DNA from: an uncultured Alphaproteobacteria bacterium
Lineage (GTDB): Bacteria; Pseudomonadota; Alphaproteobacteria; RF32; CAG-239
Assembly: GCA_944390885.1 (NCBI GenBank)
Contig: CALXRP010000010.1
Span: 1 to 64,000, forward strand
Direction: 5' to 3'
Length of the DNA: 64,000 nt
Of this stretch, positions 9,301-17,322 are shown one piece after another. Below the pieces are notes generated by a model. It worked only from the letters and a program-made list of their open reading frames with translations. It ran no database searches and had not been told where the DNA came from. A program made the position numbers and the translations under genes. Every line of letters starts with the position of its first letter. Within the stretch, counting starts at the first letter, position 1.

Positions 9301-9562
9301 GATTGTCATGACCTCACTGGCCTTTACCTTTGGTGTTTTGCCGCTGGCAATCAGCACCGGGGCAGGGGCGGGCAGCCGTCACGCTATCGGTACCGGTATG
9401 ATCGGCGGTATGATTCTCTCGACCTTTGTGGCAACCCTGTTTGTCCCGATGATGTTTGCCATTATCGGAGAAACTTTTGACGAGGAAAATATACTCCGCC
9501 GCAAAATACGCAAACGGGCAGAGAAACTCGGGCGTCCACAACTCAAAGGAACGGGCAGATAA
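6386..9562 (+). CDS. RND multidrug efflux permease (AcrB/MexB, HAE1 family)
   Basis: 1058 residues, full length for the family. It begins FSKFFIDRPIFATVIS and has two large periplasmic loops and 12 membrane segments. [16 protein letters not shown] in TM4 holds the Asp-Asp pair of the proton relay (AcrB D407/D408). The C-terminal half repeats the fold, with [18 protein letters not shown] in TM10. It forms the trimeric drug/proton antiporter with the adaptor 12 bases upstream. Substrates of HAE1 pumps are typically antibiotics, dyes and bile salts; nothing here narrows that down. A bidirectional terminator closes the operon. Confidence 0.93.
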   Translation: MFSKFFIDRPIFATVISLIIVLAGLVSMKVLPVEQYPNIVPTEIQISATYPGATAEVLADTVAAPIEQEVNGVKNMIYMYSNATSSGYLTIGVVFDIGTDPDQATIDVNNKVQAATAKLPPEVTQQGVTVEQKSNSILQVLTMKSDNPQYDTVYVSNYALLNVLDELKRIKGVGSASLFSSQDYSMRIWLSPDKLADFNLTPQDVIAAIKEQNSQFAAGQFGQQPMDKSIAYTYSVNTKGRLVNEKEFGNIILTSDGKGGMLRLKDVARIELGAQDYSVSSKFNGEDAVAMAVYLQPGANALETANLVKAKMQELSKNFPQGITYEIPYDTTIFVNVSINEVVHTFFEAVLLVIAVVYLFLQNFRATLIPILAVPVSIIGAFAGMYVLGFSINLLTLFGLILAIGIVVDDAIIVLENVERLMKEEKLSPKEAAIKAMQEVSGPVVAVALVLSSVFLPIAFLGGMTGVMYKQFSVTIAVSVLISALVALTLTPSLCALIIKPDHGKKEPMLFFRWFNVFFEKVTDCYLAGVKYFLEHRKTAILSFLAVIVAIIGLFRIIPGGLVPNEDQGNLLMAYNMPPASSLPRTVDFTDKISEMVKQNPNVEDVLTINGFNMLSATQNTYSGISFITLKDWEKRQNADQSADALAGTFTGIGMSRPEGVGFSFSMPPIMGMSTTGGFEGYIQNRGGHSSAELMAKVEEFIAAAEKRPELQNVKTTFSVSTPQYRIDLDRVKARALDIPIDSIYSVLQSTFGNLYVNDFTYMGRNFRVLLQSESQFRRTPDDLRYVYVKSNSGQLVPVSTLVNVERVTGPELINRFNIFPAAKIMGDPGNGYSSGQAIAAMEEVAEEVLGTDYALSWVGSAYQEKLTGGASTQAFVFGLIMIFLILSAQYEKWSLPFVVILSVPFAVLGSLLATWLRGIENDLYFQVGLVTLIGLAAKNAILIVEFAVMQVQAGLNYAQAALEAAKLRFRPIVMTSLAFTFGVLPLAISTGAGAGSRHAIGTGMIGGMILSTFVATLFVPMMFAIIGETFDEENILRRKIRKRAEKLGRPQLKGTGR

Positions 9563-9570
9563 TCTGCAAA

Positions 9571-9602
9571 AAAAAAGCGTCTCTGAAAAGAGGCGCTTTT
9601 TT
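9571..9602. terminator. Bidirectional terminator
   Basis: AGCG-CTCT / AGAG-CGCT hairpin with an A-run before and T-run after; it lies between the RND operon (+) and the orphan at 9615 (-). Confidence 0.8.
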
Positions 9603-9614
9603 CTCGGAAATGTT

Positions 9615-10460
9615 TTATAAAATGCTCCACCCTGCAAGATCATTGATCTTCTCAAGAGCTTGAGTAGAATTCCAGCCATATAGGTTGTTATAAATGCTGA
9701 TTAACGAAAAATCATTAATATGCAATAAAGCATTTTCATTATTGGCGTTCAGCGGATACTTCATAATGTATAGCAAAATTAGGAATTTTTTTCTGGAATC
9801 AACCAGTTTTTTTTCAGCTTGTTTTCCCAAATAGCCAAATTGAAAATAAATCCCGATGGCATTATCCGAGCCGTTTTCAAGCAAATACATTTGAAGCTTT
9901 TCAGAAAGCAAAGGATCCGACGTTTTTTCATCTTTATAAAGACTTTTCAAAAAACAACGCCATAAGGGAAGTTTGTTTTCATCAATAAGCATTTTTATTT
10001 GGAGAGAAGATAACTTGTTTTGGCTGACAAACTTAGCAAAATCATCATAAGAAAGATAAGCCACAGATTCCTTTTGGCTGTCACGATAAGCTGCCAGCAG
10101 CTTCAGATAATCAGGAATGACACCTGATTCCAGATACGCCAAGGCTTCTTTCGTCAGCGGGTGCCGGACAATGTAATAAGAGATGATAGGAACATTGTGA
10201 GAGTACATAAGTTTCATCAACGTCTTGTTTTCCAGCTCATAACAATCAAAATATTCATAAATCGCTTCCAGTCCGGCAGCAGATTCGTCAAGCAATTGCG
10301 GCAATTGTTCCTCAAAAACGGGACTTAGCCGTTGATGTCTGAAAAATTCTTTAAGTTGCTCGGGAGATGCCAAAGTAAACAAGCTGTATTCTTCATCAGA
10401 AGAAAGTTTCTTATCCAAATAAGTTTCAAACACTTCCTGGGGTAATTTTTTAGTACTCAT
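9615..10460 (-). CDS. Hypothetical protein, 281 aa
   Basis: I do not recognise this protein. It is soluble, Leu/Lys/Glu-rich and probably all-helical, with segments such as LLDESAAGLEAIYEYFDC and LLAAYRDSQKESVAYLS suggesting an alpha-solenoid. No signal peptide, no membrane segment, no obvious catalytic motif. No Shine-Dalgarno precedes the ATG; the upstream DNA is A/T-rich. Codon use looks like that of its neighbours. It stands alone between a terminator and another minus-strand orphan. Confidence 0.6.
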   Translation of the reverse strand: MSTKKLPQEVFETYLDKKLSSDEEYSLFTLASPEQLKEFFRHQRLSPVFEEQLPQLLDESAAGLEAIYEYFDCYELENKTLMKLMYSHNVPIISYYIVRHPLTKEALAYLESGVIPDYLKLLAAYRDSQKESVAYLSYDDFAKFVSQNKLSSLQIKMLIDENKLPLWRCFLKSLYKDEKTSDPLLSEKLQMYLLENGSDNAIGIYFQFGYLGKQAEKKLVDSRKKFLILLYIMKYPLNANNENALLHINDFSLISIYNNLYGWNSTQALEKINDLAGWSIL

Positions 10461-10566
10461 AATAATATTTATATTTTACGTTAATAATAATTTTTAGCGA
10501 AAAGAAAATAACACAAAAAGAATAAAAGTCAACAAATAAAAATATTTTTGTCAATTTGTAGAAAAT

Positions 10567-10602
10567 AAAAAAAGCGCAATACCTGAGGAGGTATGCGCTT
10601 TT
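10567..10602 (-). terminator. Rho-independent terminator
   Basis: GCGCaATACCT / AGGTATgCGC hairpin followed on the minus strand by a T-run; it ends the small membrane-protein gene at 10607. Confidence 0.75.
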
Positions 10603-10606
10603 AATA

Positions 10607-10933
10607 TTATGCTCTGGCTTTTCGATAAATTGCTCCCACAAAGGCAACAATAATTTCAACAAATGCCAGCCAGCTAAACCATATCATATGCCCGCTCAAA
10701 GATAAACATCCGTAAAAACCAACCAGACAGATCACCCCAAGCAAGAAACTCATGACAAATGTAAACCAATTATGCTCTGAGTTAAATAAATTCCAACAAA
10801 CATATGTCAGAATAGTCAATCCGAACATGCTTAGAACAATAGCGGTTGCCATTGTACCGAGGTTTAACACGATTACCAGAATTCCCAAGCAAATTAATGA
10901 TGTTTTTACAACTTTTTTATCAAATTTATCCAT
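10607..10933 (-). CDS. Small integral membrane protein, 108 aa
   Basis: About four hydrophobic segments (roughly residues 10-25, 27-45, 55-75, 78-98) and a basic C-terminus RKARA. No family recognised. The start lacks a Shine-Dalgarno and is preceded by TTAATTAAT and an A/T-rich leader, like the orphans at 560 and 20269. The 140-aa gene upstream ends 26 bases before it on the same strand, so the two may be co-transcribed. Confidence 0.6.
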   Translation of the reverse strand: MDKFDKKVVKTSLICLGILVIVLNLGTMATAIVLSMFGLTILTYVCWNLFNSEHNWFTFVMSFLLGVICLVGFYGCLSLSGHMIWFSWLAFVEIIVAFVGAIYRKARA

Positions 10934-10959
10934 ATTTTATAATTTTTTAGAGTTATTAA

Positions 10960-11382
10960 TTAATTTTCTTCATCAAAAGCATCCGGCGTAAAAAAAGCCA
11001 AATTAGGCTGCCAGGAACCATTTTCAAGAGCTTCAAGCTGTTCAGCTTCTTCCCAGATTTTGGCAGACAGGGCGTCAGAAAGCTCTGCAACTTTTTTTCT
11101 GTTCAGAAGAGCTTGTTTTATCGCAAAGTTTTTGTCAAACAGTCGAGCTGTACACGGATACAAGGTCACGGCTGTCTGTACGTCTTTTTCCCATTGTGAG
11201 GTTCCAAGTCCTGAAGCATCGCAAATCAAATTAAAAATTAACATTCCTAAATTTGATTTTTCTCGATAATCAATGCTTTGAAAAGCTTCTTTCCAGCAAA
11301 ACATAATAAACATTTCGCTTTCTTTTATAGAAACTCTAGCTTCTCTCATTCTGATTATAAAATCTGAAAAATTTAGATTCAT
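10960..11382 (-). CDS. Hypothetical protein, 140 aa
   Basis: Unrecognised soluble protein starting MNLNFSDFIIRMREARVS and ending acidic (FFTPDAFDEEN). The frame is open 79 codons further upstream, but that part runs through the repeat-rich spacer and reads as repeat translation, so the ATG at 11382 is preferred. No clear Shine-Dalgarno. It may share a transcript with the 108-aa membrane protein that follows after 26 bases. Confidence 0.55.
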   Translation of the reverse strand: MNLNFSDFIIRMREARVSIKESEMFIMFCWKEAFQSIDYREKSNLGMLIFNLICDASGLGTSQWEKDVQTAVTLYPCTARLFDKNFAIKQALLNRKKVAELSDALSAKIWEEAEQLEALENGSWQPNLAFFTPDAFDEEN

Positions 11383-11460
11383 TGGTATAATAATTTTGTT
11401 AATAATCCGTTTAGAATCCCTTTTATAACATATTTCTATAATTTTGTCTAGAATAAAATT

Positions 11461-11520
11461 CTTGCAAAAGGAAAAGATTTGTATAAGACAAAAATCGCAG
11501 CCGGGAGACCGGTTGTGGCT
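11461..11520 (+). ncRNA. Copy 1 of a 60-bp element with a covarying hairpin
   Basis: The first 40 bases match 41231-41270 at 38 positions. The next part forms CAGCCGG-GAGA-CCGGTTG here (11498-11515) and CAGCCAA-GAGG-TTGGCTG at 41268-41285, so two pairs changed in a compensating way. The shared part includes TATAAG, a possible -10 box, so the block may be promoter plus RNA 5' end. Unlike the 41-kb copy, no terminator or long-range stem is apparent downstream; it runs into palindromic repeats, so this copy may be a remnant. Confidence 0.35.
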
Positions 11521-11540
11521 TTTGGGCACTATATAAATTG

Positions 11541-11985
11541 ATGCCTCACCCGCCAGGTGCGCCGCGCGCCTGCCGTGCAGGTCATTGCCGGACTTGACCC
11601 GGCAATCCAAGTCAAACATAAGGCCTTTTTATTTATCTGGATTCTCGGGTCAAGCCCGAGAATGACAGTGCCTTTATGCTCTTCACAAACTCCGCCGGAG
11701 CATCGCGGGTCTTAGGGCACCGCATAAATCGATCGCTGCCGACGTTCGGCCGCGGTCTCTTGAGCACAGTGCTATCAACTTGCCGCGCGCCTGCCGTGCA
11801 GGTCATCTCCGGGCTGTGTTTTTTATTATGTCATCCCCGGGCTTCGACCGGGGATCCAAATCAAACAAATTTTCTTCTTTGTCATTGCCGGGCTTGACCC
11901 GGCAATCCATTTGGCGTCACCCTGAGGGTGTGACCCGGCAATCCATTTGGCGTCACCCTAAGGGTGTGATCCGGGGATCCAAATC
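11541..11985. repeat. Cluster 1 of dispersed palindromic repeats
   Basis: The spacer 11383-12067 holds no credible gene. It contains several copies of palindromes built on TTGCCGGGCTTGACCCGGC, its TCTCGGGTCAAGCCCGAGA form and the CCCCGGG...CCGGGG form, with CCTGCCGTGCAGG joints. Open frames here (VIPGLDPGI-type peptides) are the familiar spurious translations of such repeats. The same units recur in five other spacers of the window. Confidence 0.85.
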
Positions 11986-12029
11986 AACAAAGAAAAAAAA
12001 GAGGGAAAAAATCTCCCTTGGAAGAAATA

Positions 12030-12062
12030 AAAAAGGGGGGGAAACAAGTTCCCCCTTTTTCT
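12030..12062 (-). terminator. Rho-independent terminator
   Basis: AAAAGGGGG / CCCCCTTTT hairpin just downstream of the cyclophilin gene on the minus strand. Confidence 0.75.
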
Positions 12063-12067
12063 TTTAA

Positions 12068-12718
12068 TTATAAGTCAGCAATAACCGCCAGACTGATAAT
12101 TTCATCAGGATCCGTCACCATACCGTTATCGCCGCTGCCGCGTTTGATTAAATCAACAAATTCCATTCCGGAAGTAACTTCACCCCAAACGGTATATTGC
12201 CCGTCCAGCCACGGACAATCGGCAAAACAGATAAAGAACTGGCTGTCGCCGGAATCCGGATGCATTGCCCGCGCCATAGAAACCGTCCCACGTTTGTGCG
12301 GATTGCGGTTAAATTCGGCTTTCAGTTTTTTGCCGGTGCCGCCGGTACCCGTACCGTACGGACAACCTGTCTGAGCCATAAAACCGTCAATTACGCGATG
12401 AAATTTCAAACCGTTATAAAATCCGGCCCGAACAAGCTCTTTAATCCGCTCAACATGATTCGGAGCGGCATCCGGAAACATCTCAATCACAACATCACCG
12501 TCTTTTAGCTTAAGGAGCAGGGCATTTTCGGCATCTTTTACCTTATATGAATGCTTAATTTTCTTGGCTCTGGTTTTGCTGACGGAAAGTTTCTTGGTTT
12601 CCGGAGATTTCAGACCTTTTGTCTCAGATTTTTTCAAAGTTTTGGTTTCCGATTTCGGAAGTTTAGGGCTTTTTTCTTTGATCTTGTCGCTGTCGACAAC
12701 TTTTTTTACGGCTTTCAT
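12068..12718 (-). CDS. Peptidyl-prolyl cis-trans isomerase, cyclophilin type, with Lys-rich N-terminal extension
   Basis: 216 residues. Residues ~1-62 are a low-complexity Lys/Ser/Glu-rich tail with repeated KSETK-like units; residues ~65-216 are a cyclophilin domain with FHRVIDGFMAQTG (catalytic Arg), SQFFICFAD and WLDGQYTVWGEV. No signal peptide, so it is cytoplasmic, the PpiB type. The frame continues nine codons upstream to a GTG, but GAGG is spaced eight bases from the ATG at 12718, which I chose. The basic tail is unusual for bacterial cyclophilins and might bind nucleic acid or ribosomes; that is inference. Confidence 0.9.
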   Translation of the reverse strand: MKAVKKVVDSDKIKEKSPKLPKSETKTLKKSETKGLKSPETKKLSVSKTRAKKIKHSYKVKDAENALLLKLKDGDVVIEMFPDAAPNHVERIKELVRAGFYNGLKFHRVIDGFMAQTGCPYGTGTGGTGKKLKAEFNRNPHKRGTVSMARAMHPDSGDSQFFICFADCPWLDGQYTVWGEVTSGMEFVDLIKRGSGDNGMVTDPDEIISLAVIADL

Positions 12719-12810
12719 TTCATAATCCTCTTTTTCAAATATCACTATGTTGTATCTGAAAATTAATATAGGGACTATAAATTAAAATTGCACTAAAGTT
12801 TTGAATAATT

Positions 12811-13770
12811 TTATTTTAAGCGCCCGAGCACATAGTCAACACGCTCTTGAGCGTTTAACCCGGACGGATAGGTCTTGTCAATTTCCTTCAGTCGGCCGGC
12901 CAGTCCGATTCCGTTGGCAATCTGAATAGCCAGACCGGGACGGGCGTTTAACTCCAGCATCATCGGTCCGCGATCACGGTCAAGCACAATATCAGCGCCC
13001 ATGTAGCCCAGGCCGGTCATATCATAGCCGAGCGAGGCAATTTCCAGATGCTCGCGCCAAAACGGAACACGCAGATCCATCAGGTCTGCGCCGGTATCCG
13101 GCTGTTTTAAAATCGGCTTATTGTACATCACGGCTCTGAGCGGCAGCCCGGTCTTGATATCCAAACCGACGCCGACGGCGCCTTGGTGCAGATTGGCTCG
13201 TCCGCCGGAAGCTGCTGTCGACAAACGCATCATCGACATCGCCGGAAAACCCTTATAGACAATAACGCGCACATCGGGAATGCCTTGATAGCTGAAGTTT
13301 TTGAAAATATCGCTGAAATGAACAAGTTCTTCAATCAATGCCACGTCATATTTTCCGCCGAGGGAGTAGAGGCCGCTTAAAATGTTTGAAATATGCTGAT
13401 AAAGCTCTTTGAACGAGATTTTTCTGCCCGACGGCGTTTCAAAACTGTCCGGTGTGTAGGATCGAATGACCAAAACACCTTGCCCGCCGCTGCCGTGTGC
13501 CGGTTTGACGACAAACTCTTTATGCCCGCTGACAATGCTTAAAATATTCTTGACCTGGTATTGATATTTGATGACCCCGATCATATGCGGTGTGTTAATG
13601 CCGATCTTGTTTGCCAGAATCTTTGTCTGTACCTTATCATCAACCAGCGGATATAAACGCCGTTTGTTATATTTTGCAATAATGCTGTAATTCCTGTCGT
13701 TCATACCCATAACGCCGGCTTCTTTGAGTCGTTTGGGCGAAGCAAGGGAAGAAAACCAGCCGAACATCAT
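12811..13770 (-). CDS. ATP-grasp alpha-L-glutamate ligase-related protein (RimK-like)
   Basis: 319 residues with an ATP-grasp layout: FVVKPAHGSGGQGVLVI (residues ~92-108) is the ATP-binding lysine and glycine loop, and MMLELNARPGLAIQIAN near the C-terminus holds the Mg-binding Glu and Asn. It matches the alpha-L-glutamate ligase-like proteins found beside 7TM transglutaminases. Its ATGA start overlaps the 3' end of the 7TM gene by 4 bases, indicating translational coupling. It probably adds an amino acid to a peptide or protein; the substrate is unknown. Confidence 0.85.
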   Translation of the reverse strand: MMFGWFSSLASPKRLKEAGVMGMNDRNYSIIAKYNKRRLYPLVDDKVQTKILANKIGINTPHMIGVIKYQYQVKNILSIVSGHKEFVVKPAHGSGGQGVLVIRSYTPDSFETPSGRKISFKELYQHISNILSGLYSLGGKYDVALIEELVHFSDIFKNFSYQGIPDVRVIVYKGFPAMSMMRLSTAASGGRANLHQGAVGVGLDIKTGLPLRAVMYNKPILKQPDTGADLMDLRVPFWREHLEIASLGYDMTGLGYMGADIVLDRDRGPMMLELNARPGLAIQIANGIGLAGRLKEIDKTYPSGLNAQERVDYVLGRLK

Positions 13771-15314
13771 TCTTTATCCTTTACCAGCGGTGCAAAGCGC
13801 GACAATTCGGTCAGACGGTAGCCGGTATAAGTGCCGAGCAGCATAACCGTAAACAAAATGACCAAATTCAGCTCGTCAAAAGCAAACATAATGTGACGGA
13901 TATATTCATTATTGACCACAAAATAAGTAATGACGGCCACCACCAGACTGTAAACAATTTCACGGCAGGCGTTTGCAGCACCGTCTTCTTCCCAGGTGAT
14001 TGAGGCACGCTCAATAATCCACGCCATAATGATAATTGGGAAGAATATTGCCGAAAGCCCGACTTTGAAATCAAACTGATAACCGATAATTGTTAAAATC
14101 TGCATGATAAGGATCACAAAAATAACCACGGCAGAAATTCTCGGCACCAGAAGCAGATTCAGCTTAGACAGCCAAAAACGAATGCTCAGCCCGAGCACAA
14201 TGATAATACCGAAAGCAATCAGCCCCGGAACAAAACCGGTTTTTGTCAGCGCCATGGCCAGCAGCATCGGCGTAAAGGTTCCCATCGTCTGAATGCCGAC
14301 CACGTTTCGCATCAACACGACAATCAAAATTGCCAGTGGAAAGATAGAAAGCCATTTCAGCGTGTTTTGTTCAGCCAATGGCAAATTGTAGATAGAATAG
14401 TCAAAACGAATCTTCTGGTCAGCCAGTTCAGCGCGTTTTCCGGCCAGTTTGAAAGATGATGTAATAGATTTCAGCACCGAGAATTTGACGGCCGAATTCT
14501 CACCGCCTTCCACGTCAAGCAGGGAGTCGCCGCCGCGTTGAAAAATAACAAAATTCTTCGGCAGACCTTTTTCACCTGTTTTTAGGTTAAAAAGTTTCCA
14601 TTTCCCACCGATATAAGCCTCCAGCATCAAGTCTGCGGCCATAGACTTTTTGTTTTCTTCCAGTTTTATGCCTCTGACGATTCGTGATGATATGCCTTCC
14701 ATGGCAAGCAGTGTTTTTACAGCTTCGGCAACGTCTTTTTGTGTTTTTTTCATTGGCAGAAAAGCCACAACGGTAGGTTCCGGCGGAAGCTGATTAAACA
14801 GCTTAATAATTTTTGCCGGCCATTCGTCGTTCGGATATTGTGTTTTGGCAATGTTCAAAAGTTCTTTGGCCACATCCCGGAGCTGATCATCCATAACGGG
14901 CACTTCCGGTTTTTTGGGCGGATTAGCTTTTACCCGTCCTTTTCCATCAACATTGTCAAACAGCAGAACGCGGTAATAAAGATTTTGTTCGCCTTCGGTA
15001 CCGGCTTTGGCCGTGGCAATGATCCGGGGAGAGTTTTTGTTAATTTCCTTGACTTTGAAACCGTTAGCCACCACATCTTCTTCCAAAATCTTAAATTCGC
15101 TGCTGGCTGTCGGACGAGCCAACGAAACCTTAATAGGCTCTCCGTTTGGTGTAAAGAAAACATGCGCTTCAATCGTCCAGACATTAGTATTTTGCTTCGG
15201 AGCAAAATTAAAACCCCAATATTCTATTTTATAATAGGCTGCATAGGCGGCATAAACAGCGGAAAGGATCAAAAGATAAGTCAGAATACAACGTACGGAA
15301 AAAAACTTTTTCAT
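13767..15314 (-). CDS. Inactive transglutaminase fused to seven transmembrane helices
   Basis: 515 residues: an N-terminal signal anchor (FFSVRCILTYLLILSAVYA), a periplasmic region to about residue 320 containing the transglutaminase-like fold (VAEAVKTLLAMEGISSRIV region), then about seven membrane helices (IFPLAILIVVLMRNVVGIQ onward). This is the 7TM/UUP transglutaminase-like family that regularly accompanies the ATP-grasp ligase and the RimB-like peptidase, both present here. I see no Cys-His-Asp triad in the expected places, in line with an inactive, substrate-binding role. Middle gene of a three-gene operon. Confidence 0.85.
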   Translation of the reverse strand: MKKFFSVRCILTYLLILSAVYAAYAAYYKIEYWGFNFAPKQNTNVWTIEAHVFFTPNGEPIKVSLARPTASSEFKILEEDVVANGFKVKEINKNSPRIIATAKAGTEGEQNLYYRVLLFDNVDGKGRVKANPPKKPEVPVMDDQLRDVAKELLNIAKTQYPNDEWPAKIIKLFNQLPPEPTVVAFLPMKKTQKDVAEAVKTLLAMEGISSRIVRGIKLEENKKSMAADLMLEAYIGGKWKLFNLKTGEKGLPKNFVIFQRGGDSLLDVEGGENSAVKFSVLKSITSSFKLAGKRAELADQKIRFDYSIYNLPLAEQNTLKWLSIFPLAILIVVLMRNVVGIQTMGTFTPMLLAMALTKTGFVPGLIAFGIIIVLGLSIRFWLSKLNLLLVPRISAVVIFVILIMQILTIIGYQFDFKVGLSAIFFPIIIMAWIIERASITWEEDGAANACREIVYSLVVAVITYFVVNNEYIRHIMFAFDELNLVILFTVMLLGTYTGYRLTELSRFAPLVKDKE

Positions 15315-15327
15315 GAGAAATGTCCGG

Positions 15328-15855
15328 TTAATTCAATGTATGAGAAACAGAGGTATCAACAATGGCACGTCCGGTCAGAATATTGCGTCCGATAAGAGCC
15401 TGATATTCAAATTTTTCCCGGTCAGCCAGAGAAAAGACGGCAGAAATGATTTCATTGCCGAATTTCACGTCCATATTAACGACCTGCCTTTTTTCGTCTT
15501 GATGTTTGCGTTTGATAACAGCTTGACGGATAACTTTTTTCTCAAAACGGTGCGTTTCGCCGGTATCGTCGTTTGTCAGGATAAAAGAAACCCATTTTTC
15601 GCCGTCGCGCTCAAAAGTTTTCAAAGAGGTAACATCAACGGAGGAGTTTTCCGCTCCGGTATCGATTCTGGCCTCAAAAGGAGATTTCATCGGCAAAAAA
15701 TAAACCGGCTCCACCGCACCGATAACACCGAGTTTTGTCTGCTTGATTTGCGGAACTTCCACAGCCGGAACAATCGCCGGCTGAACCTGGGTACGGCAAC
15801 CGGAGAAAAAAATCATGGCACAACAAAGGACTGATAAACTAAATATCTTTGACAT
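15328..15855 (-). CDS. RimB-like 'ATP-dependent zinc protease' family lipoprotein (retropepsin-like)
   Basis: 175 residues. The signal peptide ends in FFSGC (Cys20), a lipobox. The catalytic-type motif ARIDTGAENSSVD at ~62-74 is the D-T-G of retropepsin-like aspartyl peptidases, and ALIGRNILTGRAIVDTS near the end is the family's second signature. The family name comes from an older annotation; the fold is aspartic-protease-like. First gene of the operon with the 7TM protein (13 bases downstream) and the ATP-grasp ligase. It may trim the peptide tag that the ligase adds, acting in the periplasm; inference from the known gene association. Confidence 0.82.
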   Translation of the reverse strand: MSKIFSLSVLCCAMIFFSGCRTQVQPAIVPAVEVPQIKQTKLGVIGAVEPVYFLPMKSPFEARIDTGAENSSVDVTSLKTFERDGEKWVSFILTNDDTGETHRFEKKVIRQAVIKRKHQDEKRQVVNMDVKFGNEIISAVFSLADREKFEYQALIGRNILTGRAIVDTSVSHTLN

Positions 15856-16072
15856 CTTAAAACACTTTCTGACAGATTATGTAAATGTTAAAAAACTTTT
15901 ACTATCATTTTCGCCCTGTTGTAAAGCAAAATTTATACAAAATTAAGAAATAAAATAAACAATCTGATTTATCCCCAGAGATAAAAAATTTAATGATTTT
16001 TTAAATAAATTTTTTTAGAAAAAGGTCAACTTGTTTCAAGAGTTAACACATCCAAAATTTAGGTAGAGCATA

Positions 16073-17281
16073 ATGAGCAAAACAGCCAAGAAAAAAGACG
16101 TGCTGAAGCGGCTGAATCGGATTAAAAAGAACCGCTTTTTCACCAGATTGATTCTCTATGTGGGAGCAAGCGCCGCCACATTGATGAGCCCCGGTCGTCC
16201 GGGAGTGTCGGCCAATTCATATAACCCGGACATGATCACTCGCAATATCAAAAATATTTCGTTTAACAAACTAAACAAAGAGGCAGAAATCTCCAAACGT
16301 GCCGATTGGTTCTTCGACAATGCAATAGATTCTCTGCGCCGTCAGTATAATGAATTTACTTCATTAAAAAAGTCACAGCAGAATAAAATGATAAAAGAGC
16401 ATTTCTTCGGTGATCTGAATATTAAAGGAGGAAATACTTTTTACTGCTTGGCAGCCACAATGTCAAACTATGCCCGCAATAACAAAATCACTCCCGATTT
16501 AACAGAAATTTTGCCGGATTTGTCTTCCGACGATTCTTATACTAAGGCACATTGCAAAGGTTTTGTTGATTATATGCTCAAAAAATCAAAACAGGAATAT
16601 GACAATAAGTTTGTCATTAAAAGTGCCAACCTCAAAAAAGAAATAGACAAAGTAGGAAAGGGTGCCATCTTTATTATTGAGAGCAAAGAAAACAATTCCA
16701 GCGGCTATCACGCCATTACATATATCGGTAAAGATGACAAAGGCGTTGCCCAGTTTATGAGCTATAACAGCGAGCGGATAACCCCGCTTTCCTATTGGAA
16801 CAAAGGTGCGCCGGTCAAAGGATACGCCGTTGATTTATACGGAATGTATAAGGCTCTTTGGGAAAAGAAAACGCAAAACTGCAATAAAATGGAATTTCTG
16901 GCCATGATGTATCAAAACCGCGAAAATCCGCTTTTGCCGAAATTTGAGCCGATAAAAGCCAAAGAAGCTTCTTTGCCGGTTTCGTCGTTGTATGTAAAAA
17001 AAGCCAAGGCCCTTGCACCGTTAAAAGTCAAATCGTCTGATATACCGGTATGGATGGCCGTAGGTAAAAAACGCAAATCCGGTCCGGTATTTTTCATTGC
17101 CAAAAATAAAATTGCCTTAAAACGCAAATTCCAATTGGCGGCACGCTGGACCAGAAACAAGGCTCAGAAAAAGAAAAATGCCGAATTTGAAAAACTCGCG
17201 GCCTTTTTCGAACATCCTAAAAAAGGCACAACCTATGATGCCACCCCGTTATTTGCGGACTATAAATATAAAACAATATAA
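16073..17281 (+). CDS. Exported or membrane-anchored protein with papain-like Cys-His-Asn candidates
   Basis: 402 residues with a long basic N-terminus followed by one hydrophobic segment (FFTRLILYVGASAATLM), so probably exported or anchored. GNTFYCLAATMSNYA places Cys125 at a helix start, SGYHAITYIG places His213 on a beta strand and FMSYNSERI places Asn232 after it. That order and spacing fit a papain-like (C39/CHAP/NlpC-type) peptidase fold, but no family is recognised. The last ~100 residues are Lys-rich. No Shine-Dalgarno is apparent. A bidirectional terminator separates it from the convergent Cys-rich gene. Confidence 0.6.
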   Translation: MSKTAKKKDVLKRLNRIKKNRFFTRLILYVGASAATLMSPGRPGVSANSYNPDMITRNIKNISFNKLNKEAEISKRADWFFDNAIDSLRRQYNEFTSLKKSQQNKMIKEHFFGDLNIKGGNTFYCLAATMSNYARNNKITPDLTEILPDLSSDDSYTKAHCKGFVDYMLKKSKQEYDNKFVIKSANLKKEIDKVGKGAIFIIESKENNSSGYHAITYIGKDDKGVAQFMSYNSERITPLSYWNKGAPVKGYAVDLYGMYKALWEKKTQNCNKMEFLAMMYQNRENPLLPKFEPIKAKEASLPVSSLYVKKAKALAPLKVKSSDIPVWMAVGKKRKSGPVFFIAKNKIALKRKFQLAARWTRNKAQKKKNAEFEKLAAFFEHPKKGTTYDATPLFADYKYKTI

Positions 17282-17322
17282 AATATCCCTCCCGTTTTCT
17301 CAAACGGGAGGGATATTTTTTT
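17281..17322. terminator. Bidirectional terminator
   Basis: Long perfect stem ATATCCCTCCCGTTT / AAACGGGAGGGATAT with T-runs on both strands, between convergent genes. Confidence 0.85.

Noticed and set aside
11676-12067. Overlapping open frames in the spacer before the cyclophilin gene
   Set aside because: They translate palindromic repeats and give the GLDPGI/SSPGMT-type peptides typical of such repeats; no ribosome sites.
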